Shown here piece by piece: positions 39,420-55,473 of a stretch of 64,000 nt of DNA. Where the stretch lies: contig OZ218961.1 in assembly GCA_965112735.1 (NCBI GenBank), positions 248,001 to 312,000 on the forward strand. The letters run 5' to 3'. Every line of letters begins with the position of its first letter. Positions within the stretch are counted from its first letter, which is position 1. The stretch is from Phaeosaccion multiseriatum. Lineage: Eukaryota > Ochrophyta, other classes. Both the position numbers and the translations under genes were made by a program. A model generated the notes under the pieces. That model had not been told where the DNA came from and ran no database searches. It worked only from the letters and a program-made list of their open reading frames with translations.

Positions 39420-40194
39420 CACGAGGAGTCCCTGGATCCCCATAGAACGCCACCCGCCATGCATCAACCTACAACCTACCCGCTGTTGCTGAGCTGGTCC
39501 GCATATCCAAGCCAGACCTTGAGGTATCGGATGTCGTTGGTGTAGCGCTCGTCAGCCTTGAAGGTCCGACTACACCGCTCCAGCAGCTCAAAGGGGGTGA
39601 TTTGGTCACTGGGAAAGTCGTCCTGTACGGCCTTGATGTAACGTGTCCACACGCTGAGGGGGTCTGCGCCGTCGTAGGCCTCGATCTCCTTTTCGAAGCG
39701 TCTGGGTGCGCACCAGGGGGAGGAAGGGATAAAGGTGGTGGGTGCGGTAGAGAGGCGTCAGGTGGGAGACAGGACAAGTGGCGGTCGTATTGGGAGGAGG
39801 AGGAGGAGGAGGAGGAGGAGGAGGAGGAGGAGCACCAGTCCACACCCAGCATTCAGGAGATGGGGAAAGGAACAACATCAGATGGAGGCCTGAGGTACTT
39901 GGTCCGTCCCTTCTTCTCCGAGAAGAGAGCGGTCCCACTACCGCAGTTGCCGTTGAGCTTGTCTCCTTTCCGACCTGATGCCCTGCCAGCCCTCTCTGCC
40001 GCTGGTATCGCCCCCCTTACTTACCCCCTGAGCTCCTGCAGCTTGCTGGCCTTGCTGGCCTCGAAGGCCGCGCTCTCTCCACCAAAGGCCCTCTTGATCT
40101 TCTCCACCTTCCTCCCCCTCTTCAGAGGCAACACGTTCTCCTTGCTCAGCTCCCATGCGTGCTCTGAATCTCCTCTTGCTACACCAGACGCCAT
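33797..40194 (-). CDS. MAD3: MAD3/BubR1-like spindle checkpoint protein without kinase domain
   Basis: Nine exons in phase, about 1400 aa: 40194-40025, 39701-39480, 39251-39020, 38745-38229, 38023-37585, 37142-35907, 35667-35613, 35320-35012, 34819-33797. An in-frame ATG at 40395 would add 67 residues. A KEN box (WELSKENVLP, residue ~18) precedes the MAD3/BUB1 TPR domain: RFEKEIEAYDGADPLSVWTR, TFKADERYTNDIRYLKVWLG, FKFLFKNSIGAKLGLFWVAW. A second KEN box (TARDKENAIAAAKW, ~398) follows. ABBA-like Cdc20-binding motifs are FAVFDE (~348), FTVFED, FSIFDD and FAIFAD, with weaker MEIFVDD, FSILED and FTILEE. DELSVEERRAAIY and TIHSKFALEELSIMF resemble conserved BUB1/MAD3 linker motifs. No kinase motifs follow, so it would act as a Cdc20/APC/C pseudosubstrate inhibitor. 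Long Gln, Glu and Gly tracts fill the linkers. Confidence 0.88.
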
Positions 40195-40498
40195 CACGCT
40201 CCCTTCGTCCCTCTTGAAATCTTCTCCCTCTCTCTCTCTCTCCCTCTGAACACAACAGTACTGCAGAGCCGCCGCTGCTGCTCCTTCCCGTCCGGGCAAT
40301 AAATATCCCCGCCTCTCTTCACATGAGCAAGAGCTCCGATCTCCTATCTCCTCTCTATTTTCGAATGAAATATGAGAAAAAAGGCCAACGTCCATACGAT
40401 GGTTTCCGACAAGCGACTTTTTCTCCCCCTACTGTCCCTCCCCCCCCCCCTCTTCTCCCCTCTACACTTGTACTGGGCTCCAGAGACACACGCACACG

Positions 40499-40549
<51 letters not shown>

Positions 40550-41374
40550 AGACACACACACACACTTTCAGTTTCTTAGGTGATTCCGATTAAGTCAATG
40601 AGTAACCCCCCCCCTCCCCACTTAAGGAGGGGATGCACTCCCTCCCGTTGAGAGACATCAATCAGTATGACGGGAGGACATATAAAGAAGTCAAGTAAAG
40701 TGTGTAATGTATGATATTAACTTAAGATATCATGTTAGTTAAATACGATAATATCATCAAAAAAAGGCCGGACGCTAGCTACTCTTACACTCCTACCAAG
40801 TCCTGAAATGGAGGGGAAGCGCTGGTGCTGCCACCAAGTAGGTGGTACAGAACCCTACTCATACTCAGGACAGTTACAAAACGCGCTCCCCACTTCTCAC
40901 GATGCCTTCTTCGGTCAATCGTTTCACTATCTACGTCCCCCACAGCGCTTCGATGCGAGGGAAAAAATGTCACAAAATAGACTGCTCGCTTGTCTGACTG
41001 TCCTCCCTACCCGATCCTACCCGATCCTAACCCGTTCCTTCTAGCTAGTGCGTATACATATACATACCGCTACATAACTACGCCCCCCAAAAATCCCCCC
41101 CAACCCCCTCCCCGGCCCGACACCAGCAGCCCTACCAGACACACGTGATGGTGTCTCCTGCCCTGTCGTCGCCTGCCGCCTCTGGCCTGTCCCTCTCTTG
41201 TAACTGCTCCTCCCCTTGTATACTACCGGTAGGTAACATTCATACACGAAAAACCGCATCGCGAGCGAGTGACATGACCCAAAACTGTGTGGACTTGTGT
41301 GTGTATGTGTGTGTGCGCGCGTGTGTGTGTAAAACTGTGTAAAACTGTGTGCTGAGCGCGCGCGTGTGCGTGTG

Positions 41375-41406
<32 letters not shown>

Positions 41407-41559
41407 AGGCAGAGCCCCCCCCCCGGTCCAGTGTGAAGGCCCACACACACCTGCCTCTGCCGTCCACTGCCATCCCCGGTCCTGGCTCCGAGCCCTACCG
41501 AGGGCGTTGGTTGTTCAACCAACGGCGGGAGGGGGGGCTCGTGGGCTGTGCCGGTGGCG
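40195..41559. other. Region upstream of the MAD3-like gene
   Basis: Holds the MAD3-like 5' region (ATG alternative at 40395), a TC/(CA)n run (40498-40565), an inverted copy of the CACCTAAGAAACTGAAAGTG word (40559-40600), an AT-rich stretch with imperfect inverted repeats (40680-40765), a TG-rich stretch (41295-41390) and a (CTG)n run (41377-41406). A CCGTCCACTGCCATCC word lies at 41460-41475. No gene supported. Confidence 0.5.
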
Positions 41560-41705
41560 CTACAGAGGAGGCGATGGTGGATCCGACCTTGCCTCCACGG
41601 CCGGCCGCCCACCCCTCCGGAGACCATCGCCAGCCGCCGCTGCTGCTGTACCACCAACTGCTGTGGCTGCTGTGACTCCGCCGCCCTTCTTCTTCCCGCC
41701 ACCGC

Positions 41706-41742
<37 letters not shown>

Positions 41743-44031
41743 AAGCTTCCGAAAGTCCTCAACGCTGTCCCTGGCCCTGAGAGAGAGCTTGGTGATGGCA
41801 AGGCTGCGCCGCTGTGCCGCCGTGTGCGTACTCAGACTGCCACCGTCGCCGCTCAGCGTGGGGAAGCCGTTGATGGTGCTGCTGGGGTAGTTGTGGTCGT
41901 CCGAGCAGAAAGGGCTCGCCATGGACCCCCCTGGGTAGTCTTTGGACCCGCCGCCGAGGCAGCTGCTGTTGGAATGTGCCCTGCGCCGTTCGTGTTCGTA
42001 CTCGTATTCTGATTGGCGACGAATCAGCGCTGCTTCAGCCTTCCACCTCGCCGTGCGACGCTTGGCCTCCTTGTTGGCCTCGCTAATGTCGCTGTCGCTG
42101 CTGCTGTGCTGCCCACCTTTGCCCTCCTCATCCCCCGCCTCCTGCTTCTGCTGCCCCCCCCCAAGACCGAAGAAGTTAGCGATTGCCTCGCCAAGGTTAC
42201 TGGGCCCGTCTGACGCTCCGCTGTTCTGACGGCTCCCTCTGCTGCTGCCGCTGTCCAAACTGCCATCCCTCCTCCTCCGACAGCCCTTGCCGTGACTATG
42301 CTGCTGCTGCTCCTGCTGCTGGAGACCCTCTAGAGTACTGTCGCGGCCGAAGGTGCTGTTGCTTGACTTGGGGGTCCCACCGCAGACACCCAGCCCTATA
42401 GGACTGCTGCTCGTGCTCCTGCTGCCGCTGTCTTGCCCAGGTTTACGCTCCTCCTCACCACCCTCCCCCTCCTCGTAAGGTACAAAGCTACTGTCCTTGC
42501 TGAAGAGGACGGACGCCGGCAACCCGTCTACTCCTTCCGCCCTACCATCGCCACCGTCTACCCCCCCCTCCTCGGGACTCCCCTCGCTGGTGTAGCTGCT
42601 GCTGGTGCTGCTCGTGGGGCTGCGACGCTCTCTCATGACAAGGGGGCTGTCCATGCCAGGTCTGGGGTGGTGGTGGTGGTCGTGATGGAGGTGGGGTGGT
42701 TGGTGATGGTGGTGGTGGTGGTGGTGGTGGTGCTTGTGCTTGTGCTCCACTGCTGTACCGGCGCCGGTGGCGGCAGCATCATCATCAATGGCGTCACCAC
42801 CGCTACTGTTGCCGTGGTGCTCAGCCCCGCTTCCTTCCCTCCTCTCCTCTCTTGAGTAAATGTCGTTGACCAGCGCCTTCAAAACCACCAAGCCTTGTTT
42901 GTCGTACGCCCCCCCCCCTCCCTCCTCCTCCTCCTCCTCCTCCTCCTCCTCCTCCTCCTCCTCCTCCATCTCATCATCGGTGGGTTCTTCCTTTTGGTCC
43001 TCCCTCTGATGCAGCCTTTGCCTAATCCGGAGGTCCGCAGTGTTGGCTGGAGACGATGATACTTGATTGTCGCCTTCTCCTCCATCCTGCTCCTGCCCCT
43101 GCCCTTGCTCCTGCTGTTCCTCCTCGACGTGTGTAGGCGTCCCGACCTGTTGCGCTATTACTGCTGCTACGGTTAGGCCGGGGCCTCCTTCCTGCTCCAT
43201 CTTGCCTAATACCCCTCCTTCGCCCTGCTCCTTTTGCTCCTCCTCCTCCTCCTCCTCCTTCTCCTCCTCCTCCTCCTGTACCGCCAACTGCGGTTGCTGA
43301 GCAGGCACTAGCTGCCCATGTTCCTTCTCCTTCTGTTTCTCCTCCTCGTCCTCAACCTGTCCGCTGATAACATTGTCCAAATCAAGCTCATCTATGTCTT
43401 GCAGATTGACGCTGAGAATGTTATCAGCACTCGTAAACTTGTCAGCGTTGCGCACCTTCCAATCAATCAGCACCTGACGGAACTGCGCGTAGTCCTCCCT
43501 GCTCCACCACAGCCTGTACTTATCAAGGTCCCCAATCTCCTCCCGCTTGGGGATGAGTACCATCCGTACCCGGAAATCGAAGGAGACCTTCTTGGGAATG
43601 GCCCCGTCGGGGTGGTACAGGCCGTGCACCACTTGCCCAAGGCGATCGAGGTTGCCACTAGAGTTGTCCGTCCTAGGGAAGAGAGTGCGTTTGTTGGACA
43701 GCACGGAACATGACACTGATCGAGGGATGGCGGTGGACACTGCTGCCCGTGTCGCGGCAGGCACAGGCCCGCCTCCGGCCCCTCCTGCTGCTGTTCCCGC
43801 CCCTCCTCCTATCCGCTGCTTTAATCGTATCTGCCGCTGCTGCTGCTGGCTGGCTGCGTACTCCTGCATCTGCCGCTGCTGCTCCGCCGAGGTGCCTCGG
43901 CCTTGTGACTGGCATAAATCGCGCTTCCCCTGCTGCCCCACCAATTCTTCGCGGCTTTCGTCCAGAGAGCTCAGAGACGGCCTCCGAATCTTGGCCGTCC
44001 GCCACTGCTGCTTCCGCGAACGGAACCCCAT
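41560..44031 (-). CDS. Uncharacterised protein with an LWWSREDYAQFRQ motif
   Basis: 823 aa in one open frame, ATG at 44031-44029 (MGFRSRKQQWR; Gly2 could be myristoylated). Residues about 150-260 are the only compact region: KKVSFDFRVRMVLIPKREEI, then DLDKYRLWWSREDYAQFRQ, then VRNADKFTSADNILSVNLQD. Short FRVxLIPxREE..LWWSxxDYxxF regions are, as far as I recall, common in uncharacterised stramenopile proteins. The rest is Gln, Glu, His and Ser rich with a coiled-coil-like KEAKRRTARWKAEAALIRRQ segment. The C-terminus has poly-Gln and AVGGTAAAA; a second dispersed-motif copy codes QLAVQEEEE (43271-43290). The long unbiased frame across several repeat types supports a real gene. It may be spliced to more 3' sequence. 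Confidence 0.7.
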
Positions 44032-44145
44032 GCTGAGCTGGCGGCTCCAGTCACGCCCCTCTCCCTCCTCCTCCCCCTCCCCCTATCGCTTCAGTCGTGG
44101 AGTCCCACGTGGTGATCGCGGGGGCGAGTTGCTCAAGTAGCGGGT

Positions 44146-44615
44146 CTATGGGGTGGCTCAGCAACTACCTCTCCTCCGATGGATCTGCTCCCGCACCTTA
44201 CGTCATTGATCCTGCGCTCAGACGCAATATGGCTCCCAGCGGGATATTGTCCTCCCTCCCCCTCCCCCAGTACAAGAGAAAGGCCCCGTGTGTGCGAAAA
44301 GTTTCTTGGTGTGAGAGCGTACAGCGATTACGATTTCATTGCGGCCACGCGCTGCCCCTGCTGCTCCTGCTCCTGGAGCGTTCCCTCTCCTGGTTTTGGG
44401 AAGGAAGGACCACTGCTGCTCGCGTCTCCCCCCTTCTTTCCCCACAGTGCGGGGTGCTGGGACTCCGGTATATGGCGGGCTCTATGGAGGCCTTATATCC
44501 ACTCGGCCGTCTAGTCCCTCCAGCGGATGCCCACTGTGGCTCGTCCCTCTATCTATGTCAAAGTCCTCGCGAGTGCCTCAGTCCAGTCAGCAGCAAGGAG
44601 AAGGAGAAGAGGTGA
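44146..44615 (+). CDS. Possible gene fragment next to MITEs
   Basis: A short open stretch starts MGWLSNYLSSDGSAPAPYVI and runs to a GTGTGAG donor-like site near 44309. A second stretch after CCCACAG (44448) reads YGGLYGGLISTRPSSPSSG and ends at GAGGTGAGAGG (44612). Phase between them is not settled, and no downstream exon is seen before the MITE block. It may be the 5' part of a gene cut off by insertions, or noise. Confidence 0.2.
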
Positions 44616-44784
44616 GAGGGGTCGTGACATTAGGCGGGTTTCGCCATAGGATGACAGGGATCGCCCCCCGGGGCCATTTTTGTTGCCATACGGAGTGAGG
44701 AGGTGCCTAGAAAAAAAAGTGCAGCTCGTCAAATTTTAAAAGGGGGGGGAGAAGACGAGACCATATCCACATTCTATGGTATGG

Positions 44785-44969
44785 GTCCTGACGCCGGCTG
44801 ACGCTGGCGATAGCATCAAATAGCAGATAGCCCGCCGGCGCTGGCGATAGCAGATAGACTGTCGAATAGACGTCGGCTGGCGCGCTGGTGCCGGCGATAA
44901 GCAGATAGCATATAGCATCCCAGCTGACGCCGGCGATAGCAGATAGCAGATAGCACGTCAGGGGTCGAC
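44785..44969. mobile_element. MITE-like block with GATAGCAGATAGCA words
   Basis: Repeated ATAGCAGATAGC words are separated by GCCGGCTGACGC / GCCGGCGCTGGC cores. The right end is GCACGTCAGGGGTCGA (44954-44969), the same as 63074-63089; the left side has a degraded GGGTCCTGACGCCGG. The terminus TCGACCCCTGACGTGC fits the TCGNCCC family. No coding capacity. Confidence 0.6.
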
Positions 44970-44987
44970 TTAGGGTTAGGATCCTGG

Positions 44988-45178
44988 TCGGCCCTGGCTG
45001 GACATGATTATGGCATGCGCCGATATTTAATCAGTAATCAGCCAGGCCTTGCGCCGCAATAATCAAGAATCTGGCTGGCTGGCGCCGACCATAATCAATA
45101 ATCAGGCCTGGCTCAGCCAATTAATAATCAGGCCGGTTGTGACGGCTGACGCCGGTCATAATCAGCAATCAGATAACA
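44988..45178. mobile_element. MITE-like block with ATAATCAGTAATCAG words
   Basis: Opens GTCGGCCCTGGCTGGACATG and contains four to five TAATCAGTAATCAG-type words around GGCTGGCGCCGACC cores. The words are the reverse complement of those in 18558-19178, so it is an inverted relative. The right end is decayed. Confidence 0.55.
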
Positions 45179-45681
45179 GGGAGAGCCTAGGGGGGGTGGC
45201 TGGGTGGGCGGGGATAAGAGGGTTTCCGCCGTGGGGCTGGACTGGAGGATGGAGGGTTCTGGGTTGCATTGCAATGGGTTGAGACTTTGTGCTGTCGTCG
45301 GCAGAGCAGTAAAAGACAACCTGGCTTGCTTCTCAGGAAGCGAGAGAGGCCGCGCAAGGGGAACAGAGAAACCCGGAGAAACCCTTCCTGCGGTCGACTC
45401 GATGGAAGAGGTGTAAATACCGAGACCTGCAGACTGAGAACGCAGAGGCAAAGCGAAGTAGCGGCAATGCTGTTGACTTTCGATCTCCCACCGACTTAGC
45501 TGTCCGTGTTGGCTACTGTGTTTGTTAACATTGACAGGGTGCCGCTAGCTCCGTGCTTTACTTTTACGCCACAAAATCGAGCTCTACATTGCGGCCACGT
45601 TTTTCGATTTACCACCATCAGCCCTCGGCCCCCACACTCCACTTCCTACATTTTTTTTGTTCTTTTTTTTTCTTTCTAATC
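45179..45681 (+). promoter_or_regulatory. Upstream region of PGK
   Basis: About 500 bases of normal composition in front of the PGK start, ending in a T-rich tract (45649-45676) just before ATCATGAAG. The T-rich tract and compact spacing suggest the 5' UTR. No TATA box assigned. Confidence 0.3.
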
Positions 45682-48310
45682 ATGAAGACTGCCGTCACAA
45701 TCGCTGCTCTGCTTGGCCTCGCCAGCTCGGCCCAGGCATTCGCCCCTGTCGCGACTGGTGAGTCAAGTAGGAGAGAGTAGAGCAGCAGTACCGTACATAT
45801 TCAAGATTGGAGGTTGAAAAAGAGGAACGAGCGGTCCAGAACAAGGGTCTGTGAGCGGCTCTGCACAGTGCAGCACCAGAGGCCTCCCCGCCGGCTCAGC
45901 GCAAAGCCAAAGTCGCGCTCTGTAGCCCAGGACAAGGGCCTAGCGCCCCGACCTTTTGCCACAAGACTGAGCATGTTGCGGCGGCTGAGTGGTTAGTGCC
46001 AAAAAACTGGGATGCGTACGTACGCGTCAAGTGCTCGCCAGGCAGCAGCGGCAGCGGCAGCACAGGAGTAGCACCAGGAAGGGAAGGAGATGAGCAACAC
46101 AATGCTGTGCTGCTGCTCCCTCGCTGTGGCTGCCTCCTCGTGCTGGCGTCAGTTTTTAGGCATACGTGTTCCTCCCTCACTTGCTGCTGACGTGTCGATA
46201 GGGGGCACAGGAGAGAGAGACATTGCTTGGCAAAGCCTAACATTACACACCCCCTTGCCCCTGTCTCCGTCTGTCCCTGTCCGTATTGTGCGGCGCCTAT
46301 TCCTTCCCGTTGCCCCCCGTATCATCGAATGGGATTGCAGGTGTCGTGAGGTCTTCCGGCTTCTCCGGCCGGTGTCTCGCCCCCGCTGCCTCTTACAGCA
46401 GCAGCGGCATGACCATGATGGCGAAGAAGTCCGTAGGGGACATGGGCGACGACCTCAAGGGCAAGAAGTGAGTACAAAACCGCTTCTCAGTTGTGGTGCG
46501 CTGAGCTTGACTTGTGGAGGACAATGCGTCTGGCCTCGTGTTGCCTGTAGCGAGACTGACTCTCTCTGTTCAGGGGCGGCTTATTCGCTTTAATCGGATG
46601 AGTACGACCTGTTGAGTGGTACCGGAGCGGCGGCAGCAGGGGGTGATGGTTGGGCCACGCACTGACTGCCGTCCATGCGTGCCCTCTCTCTCTCTGTGTG
46701 TGTGTGTCTGTCTCACAAACCGACTGTGTATGTATGTACTGTGGGCGTTCTCCTCTCCACCGCCCATTCACGATAGTTTTTGCGCTGTCGCGTAAAAAGG
46801 CTGCTCGCCCCAACCCTTTGCCCCTCCTTCGTCGCCTCCTCTATTCTATTATTGCCCCTCCCCCCCCACCCCCTCAAATCGAGCCGCACCACACGGACTT
46901 ACGCACACCCCCCCCCCCCTTGTCTACACGCTCGCCTCGATCGCTCCTCCCCCACGACCTTGCTTGCATTACAGCGTGCTCGTGCGATGTGACCTCAACG
47001 TTCCTCTTGACGGAAAGACCATCACCGACGACACCCGCATCCGCGCCTCCATCCCCACCGTCAAGTACCTTCTCGAGAACGGTGCCCGGGTGGCACTCTC
47101 CTCCCACTTGGGCCGACCCAAGGACGGACCCGAGGACAAGTTCTCTCTTGCCCCCTGCGCCGAGCGCCTGACGGAGCTCCTCGGCAAGGAGTGCAAGATG
47201 GCACCCGATTGCGTGGGCGACGAGGTGGGCAGCATGGTGTCAGGACTCAAGGATGGTGAGGTGATGCTGCTGGAGAACGTGCGTTTCTACAAGGAGGAGA
47301 CCGCCAACGACGACGACTTCGCCAAGAAGCTTGCCGCCCCCTTCGACGTGAGTAAGGAGTTCAAACAATACGTTATGCGACGGAGGAGGAGTGAGGGTGA
47401 TCGTGTACAGGAGAGGCAGCAGTCACTGAATGAAATCCATCAACTGTAGCTCGACAAAGGCCTCTCTCTCATCCCCTTACCTCGGCCACCCCCAACCCCT
47501 CCCCCCACAACCCCCCCCCCCTTCTCTTTCTCTCAGCTCTTTGTCAACGACGCCTTCGGCACCGCCCACCGAGCCCATGCCTCCACCGAGGGTGTGACCA
47601 AGACGCTCCCCGCCGTGGCAGGCTTCCTGCTCAACAAGGAGCTGGACTACCTCCAGGGAGCCGTGTCCGAGCCCAAGAGGCCTTTCGCTGCCATCGTGGG
47701 AGGATCCAAGGTGTCGTCCAAGATTGGCGTCATCGAGAGCATGCTTGACAAGGTGGACAAGTTGGTGATCGGCGGAGGCATGGTGTTCACCTTCCTCAAG
47801 GCCAGGGGGCTTGACGTGGGCTCTTCCCTTGTGGAGGAGGACCAGATGGAGCTTGCCACCAAGCTGGAGAAGATTGCCAAGGAGAAGGGTGTGGAGTTCA
47901 TCCTGCCCAGCGATGTTGTGGTGGCCGACGCCTTCTCGGCGGACGCCAACACCAAGACGGTCAAGGCCGATGCCATCCCCGACGGATGGATGGGACTGGA
48001 CAACGGCCCCGAGGCCACGGCAGAGATCCAGAAGGCGCTCAAGGAGTGCAAGACCGTCATCTGGAACGGACCCATGGGTGTGTTCGAGTTTGAGGCCTTC
48101 GCAAAGGGTACCTTCGCCATTGCGGACACCCTCGCAGAGATCACTGGCGACGGATGCATCACCATCATCGGTGGAGGAGACTCTGTGGCAGCGGTGGAGA
48201 AGGCCGGCCTCGCCGAGAAGATGTCGCACATCAGTACCGGAGGAGGCGCCTCCCTCGAGCTGCTGGAGGGCAAGGTGCTGCCCGGTGTGGCCGCCCTCAA
48301 CGAGGCATAG
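45682..48310 (+). CDS. PGK: Phosphoglycerate kinase, plastid-targeted
   Basis: Four exons in phase: 45682-45757, 46341-46467, 46975-47347, 47537-48310; 449 aa. It transfers phosphate between 1,3-bisphosphoglycerate and ADP (reversible), used in the Calvin cycle in plastids. Exon 1 is a signal peptide ([20 protein letters not shown], then APVAT), and the AQ-AFAP junction marks entry to a complex plastid. A Ser/Ala-rich transit region follows, then the mature protein from about [17 protein letters not shown] motifs present: [96 protein letters not shown] and [19 protein letters not shown]. The core has normal length. The signal exon is separated from the body by an intron of nearly 600 bases. 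Confidence 0.97.
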
Positions 48311-48696
48311 GCGTGTTGGTGATGGACAAGACTCACAGACACACATGCGCCCACACCACCTTATATCTCTCTCTCAGACTAGAACTTTCCACGACCTCAC
48401 CCTTTACCTGACCAAGCAAGTTGGCTCACGAACACTCGCTCGCTCCTATATGGCGGCATTTTGCGGCGTCTTCGCCCAATGATTAGAAATTTATGAATAG
48501 AAGAACAATGTTGGACAATATTTGACCTCAGCTTCCAAGGGCTTGGGTTTATGCTATAGCATGTACTCCGAAGTATCTTACAAACGTTGTTGGCTTTGCC
48601 AGGCTTCCTACTTGTTCAAAAGAAAGGTTTCACGCGCGCGCGGGGTAAGCACGTTTTGCTTCATTTCGTTGATTGATGAAACGGCTTCATGCAAAC
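48311..48696. other. Convergent intergenic region (PGK / Myb gene)
   Basis: 386 bases of fairly unbiased sequence between the two stop codons. No AATAAA is obvious; GAAATTTATGAATAG near 48487 is AT-rich. No gene supported. Confidence 0.4.
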
Positions 48697-53661
<4,965 letters not shown>

Positions 53662-53959
53662 CCTCTCTGTCTACGGGATGTGCCTTCCGACGAGGTGTCT
53701 GCCAGGACATCTCCCCCCCCTGCACTGCCGCTGCTGCTGCTGGTGGTGCTTCTGCTGCTGATGATGAACTAGACGATTATACTCTCCTCCCTCCCAGCCT
53801 TTAGCCTTCACTGCAGGAGGGATGGCCCACGCTGTACTCGACCCGTGATTTTGATATTATAAAATTCTCCAGCCCTTCCCCGCCTGCCTACGACAGGGCC
53901 ATTGACATAATTCCGTCCAGTTACTTCGCGCTATTTTGATAAGGAAAGAGAGGGCGGCG
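53662..53959. promoter_or_regulatory. Divergent intergenic region
   Basis: About 300 bases between the start codons of the Myb gene (-) and the Ser/Ala protein gene (+), with short CTG runs. Shared promoter inferred from layout only. Confidence 0.3.
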
Positions 53960-55099
53960 ATGCCAGGCACCGAAGGCCAGGAGAGCCCAGGCCTGCAGCA
54001 GCAAGCAGTTGGTGATAGAGCAGCGGCAGCGGCAGCAGCAGGTGGCAAATATGAAGGATACAGCAGCAGCCGACAAGAGGAGGCCGAAGGCGACGAGGGC
54101 ATGATGGCCTCCCTTCCCGCCCTCGGCTCTCCCGTCACCGCCCCACACTCCTCCTATGCCTCCTCCTCCTCCTCCTCCCCCACCACTACCATCACGACCA
54201 CCGCTACCACTGCTACCAGTAGCAGTAAAGCCAGCACCTTTTTCTCGGAAAGCACCACAGGCCAAGACCCAGGAGGCTCTGATGCTTTGCCATCCTTCCT
54301 GGACCGTTCCTTCTTGTCGTCCATCATCAAAATCTCGGCTCGGTTTCCTCCTCCCCCATCTCACACGGTATGCACTCCCGAGCCTTCGTCTCGGGGACGC
54401 TCGCCGTTTCGCAGGGGAAGCTCGGCCAACCTTCACCTTCGAGCCTCGTCAGCGGGCAGCGGTGGGAGTCTCAGTGTCAGCCCTGGTCCTACCGGTGGAG
54501 ACGGCAGACGAGGCAGCCAAGGGGGGGGTGAGGGAGGAGTTGGTGATACGGCAGCGGCGGCAGCGGCGGCAGGGAAGGGAAGGAGAGGGAGTAAAGGCTT
54601 TCTAAAGAAGGGGTCAAAGCTGAGCCAGATGAATCTGGGCAAGCTCAGGAGGGGCTCCAGAGAGGACAAGCGCGCTCGGAGCAACCCCCCGCCGAGCAGC
54701 GCTAATACCGCCGCTGCCGCCGCTGCTGTTGCTGCTGCTGCTGCTAGTGCTGCCGCTACCACTACGGCTACTGCTGATGCCGTATCACCAACTGCTAGGG
54801 ATGATGACGGGGACGACATCGTGCCAGTTGGCCCTGCTTTTGATGACGAGGCTCAGGGAGGAGGAGGCGGCGGTGGTGGTGGTGGTGGCGAGGAGGGAGG
54901 TGCGATCGCAGTGGACTCATTGGAGTATTCTATGAGTGTCAACTTGTCAGCGGCGGGCAATGCGGGGGCGGGCTTCCTCAACGGGACGGGGAATTTGCAG
55001 GGAGAGGACTTGCTTCCACCTCCCCCTACCCAATCGACGCTTGACTATGATGAGGATAGCACTGATGATGAGGAGGAGGAAGGTGGGGTATTGACTTAG
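53960..55099 (+). CDS. Ser/Ala-rich low-complexity protein with RRGS motifs
   Basis: About 379 aa from ATG 53960-53962. No known domain. A moderately conserved-looking core is ALPSFLDRSFLSSIIKISAR. Five R-R-G-S-type sites (FRRGSS, RRGSQ, RRGSK, RRGSR) suit basophilic kinases such as PKA. Poly-Ala and poly-Gly tracts precede an acidic C-terminus (DSTDDEEEEGGVLT). Three copies of the dispersed motif are coding here: QAVGDRAA (54006), GVGDTAAA (54539) and AVSPTA (54781), the last in the opposite orientation. It may be the single-exon form of a regulatory protein; the function is not known. Confidence 0.55.
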   Translation: MPGTEGQESPGLQQQAVGDRAAAAAAAGGKYEGYSSSRQEEAEGDEGMMASLPALGSPVTAPHSSYASSSSSSPTTTITTTATTATSSSKASTFFSESTTGQDPGGSDALPSFLDRSFLSSIIKISARFPPPPSHTVCTPEPSSRGRSPFRRGSSANLHLRASSAGSGGSLSVSPGPTGGDGRRGSQGGGEGGVGDTAAAAAAAGKGRRGSKGFLKKGSKLSQMNLGKLRRGSREDKRARSNPPPSSANTAAAAAAVAAAAASAAATTTATADAVSPTARDDDGDDIVPVGPAFDDEAQGGGGGGGGGGGEEGGAIAVDSLEYSMSVNLSAAGNAGAGFLNGTGNLQGEDLLPPPPTQSTLDYDEDSTDDEEEEGGVLT

Positions 55100-55473
55100 A
55101 GGGGTCAGTCAATTAGTCGTATGTAAGAGGAGGAGGGAGAGGAGGAGGAGGAGGAGGAGGAGGAGGAGTGTGTGGATCGTGCGATGGGTGCGTCGTTGGA
55201 TCCGCCGTCAGGTGCCATCTCCTTGCACTTCTGAGCCACTTGGAGGGCCTATGTGTGAGAGAAGAGGGGGGGAGGGGTAGAGAGAGGTGGGTGGGAGGGT
55301 GGGGGTGGACTCTGAATCGACCTCCCGCTGTAGGGAGTAAAGAGGTGGGGGCGAGGATCAAGACGCCCTGTCCGGCAGACACTAATGTACATTGTCGAGC
55401 AATGCCAATGCATGGAGTTACCGCTCTCTTCTTCTCTTCTCTTCTCTGGCCCTCTCCGTTGACGTCCACCCTT
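55100..55473. other. Spacer after the Ser/Ala protein gene
   Basis: (GGA)n tract (55128-55170), a G-rich stretch and unbiased sequence up to the TIR element. No gene supported. Confidence 0.4.

Noticed and set aside
44970-44979. Telomere-like TTAGGG (CTTAGGGTTAGG)
   Set aside because: Only one and a half units; no array, so not a telomere or clear interstitial telomeric repeat.
47761-47775. GTTGGTGATCGGC in PGK as a copy of the dispersed word
   Set aside because: It codes conserved PGK residues (LVIGGGM) and differs at the 3' half, so it is a chance match. GTTGGTGATGG in GGT runs at 38527 and 42700 was rejected for the same reason.
48154-48411. Overlapping frames in the last PGK exon on both strands
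   Set aside because: Shadows of a strongly conserved PGK frame with high GC3.
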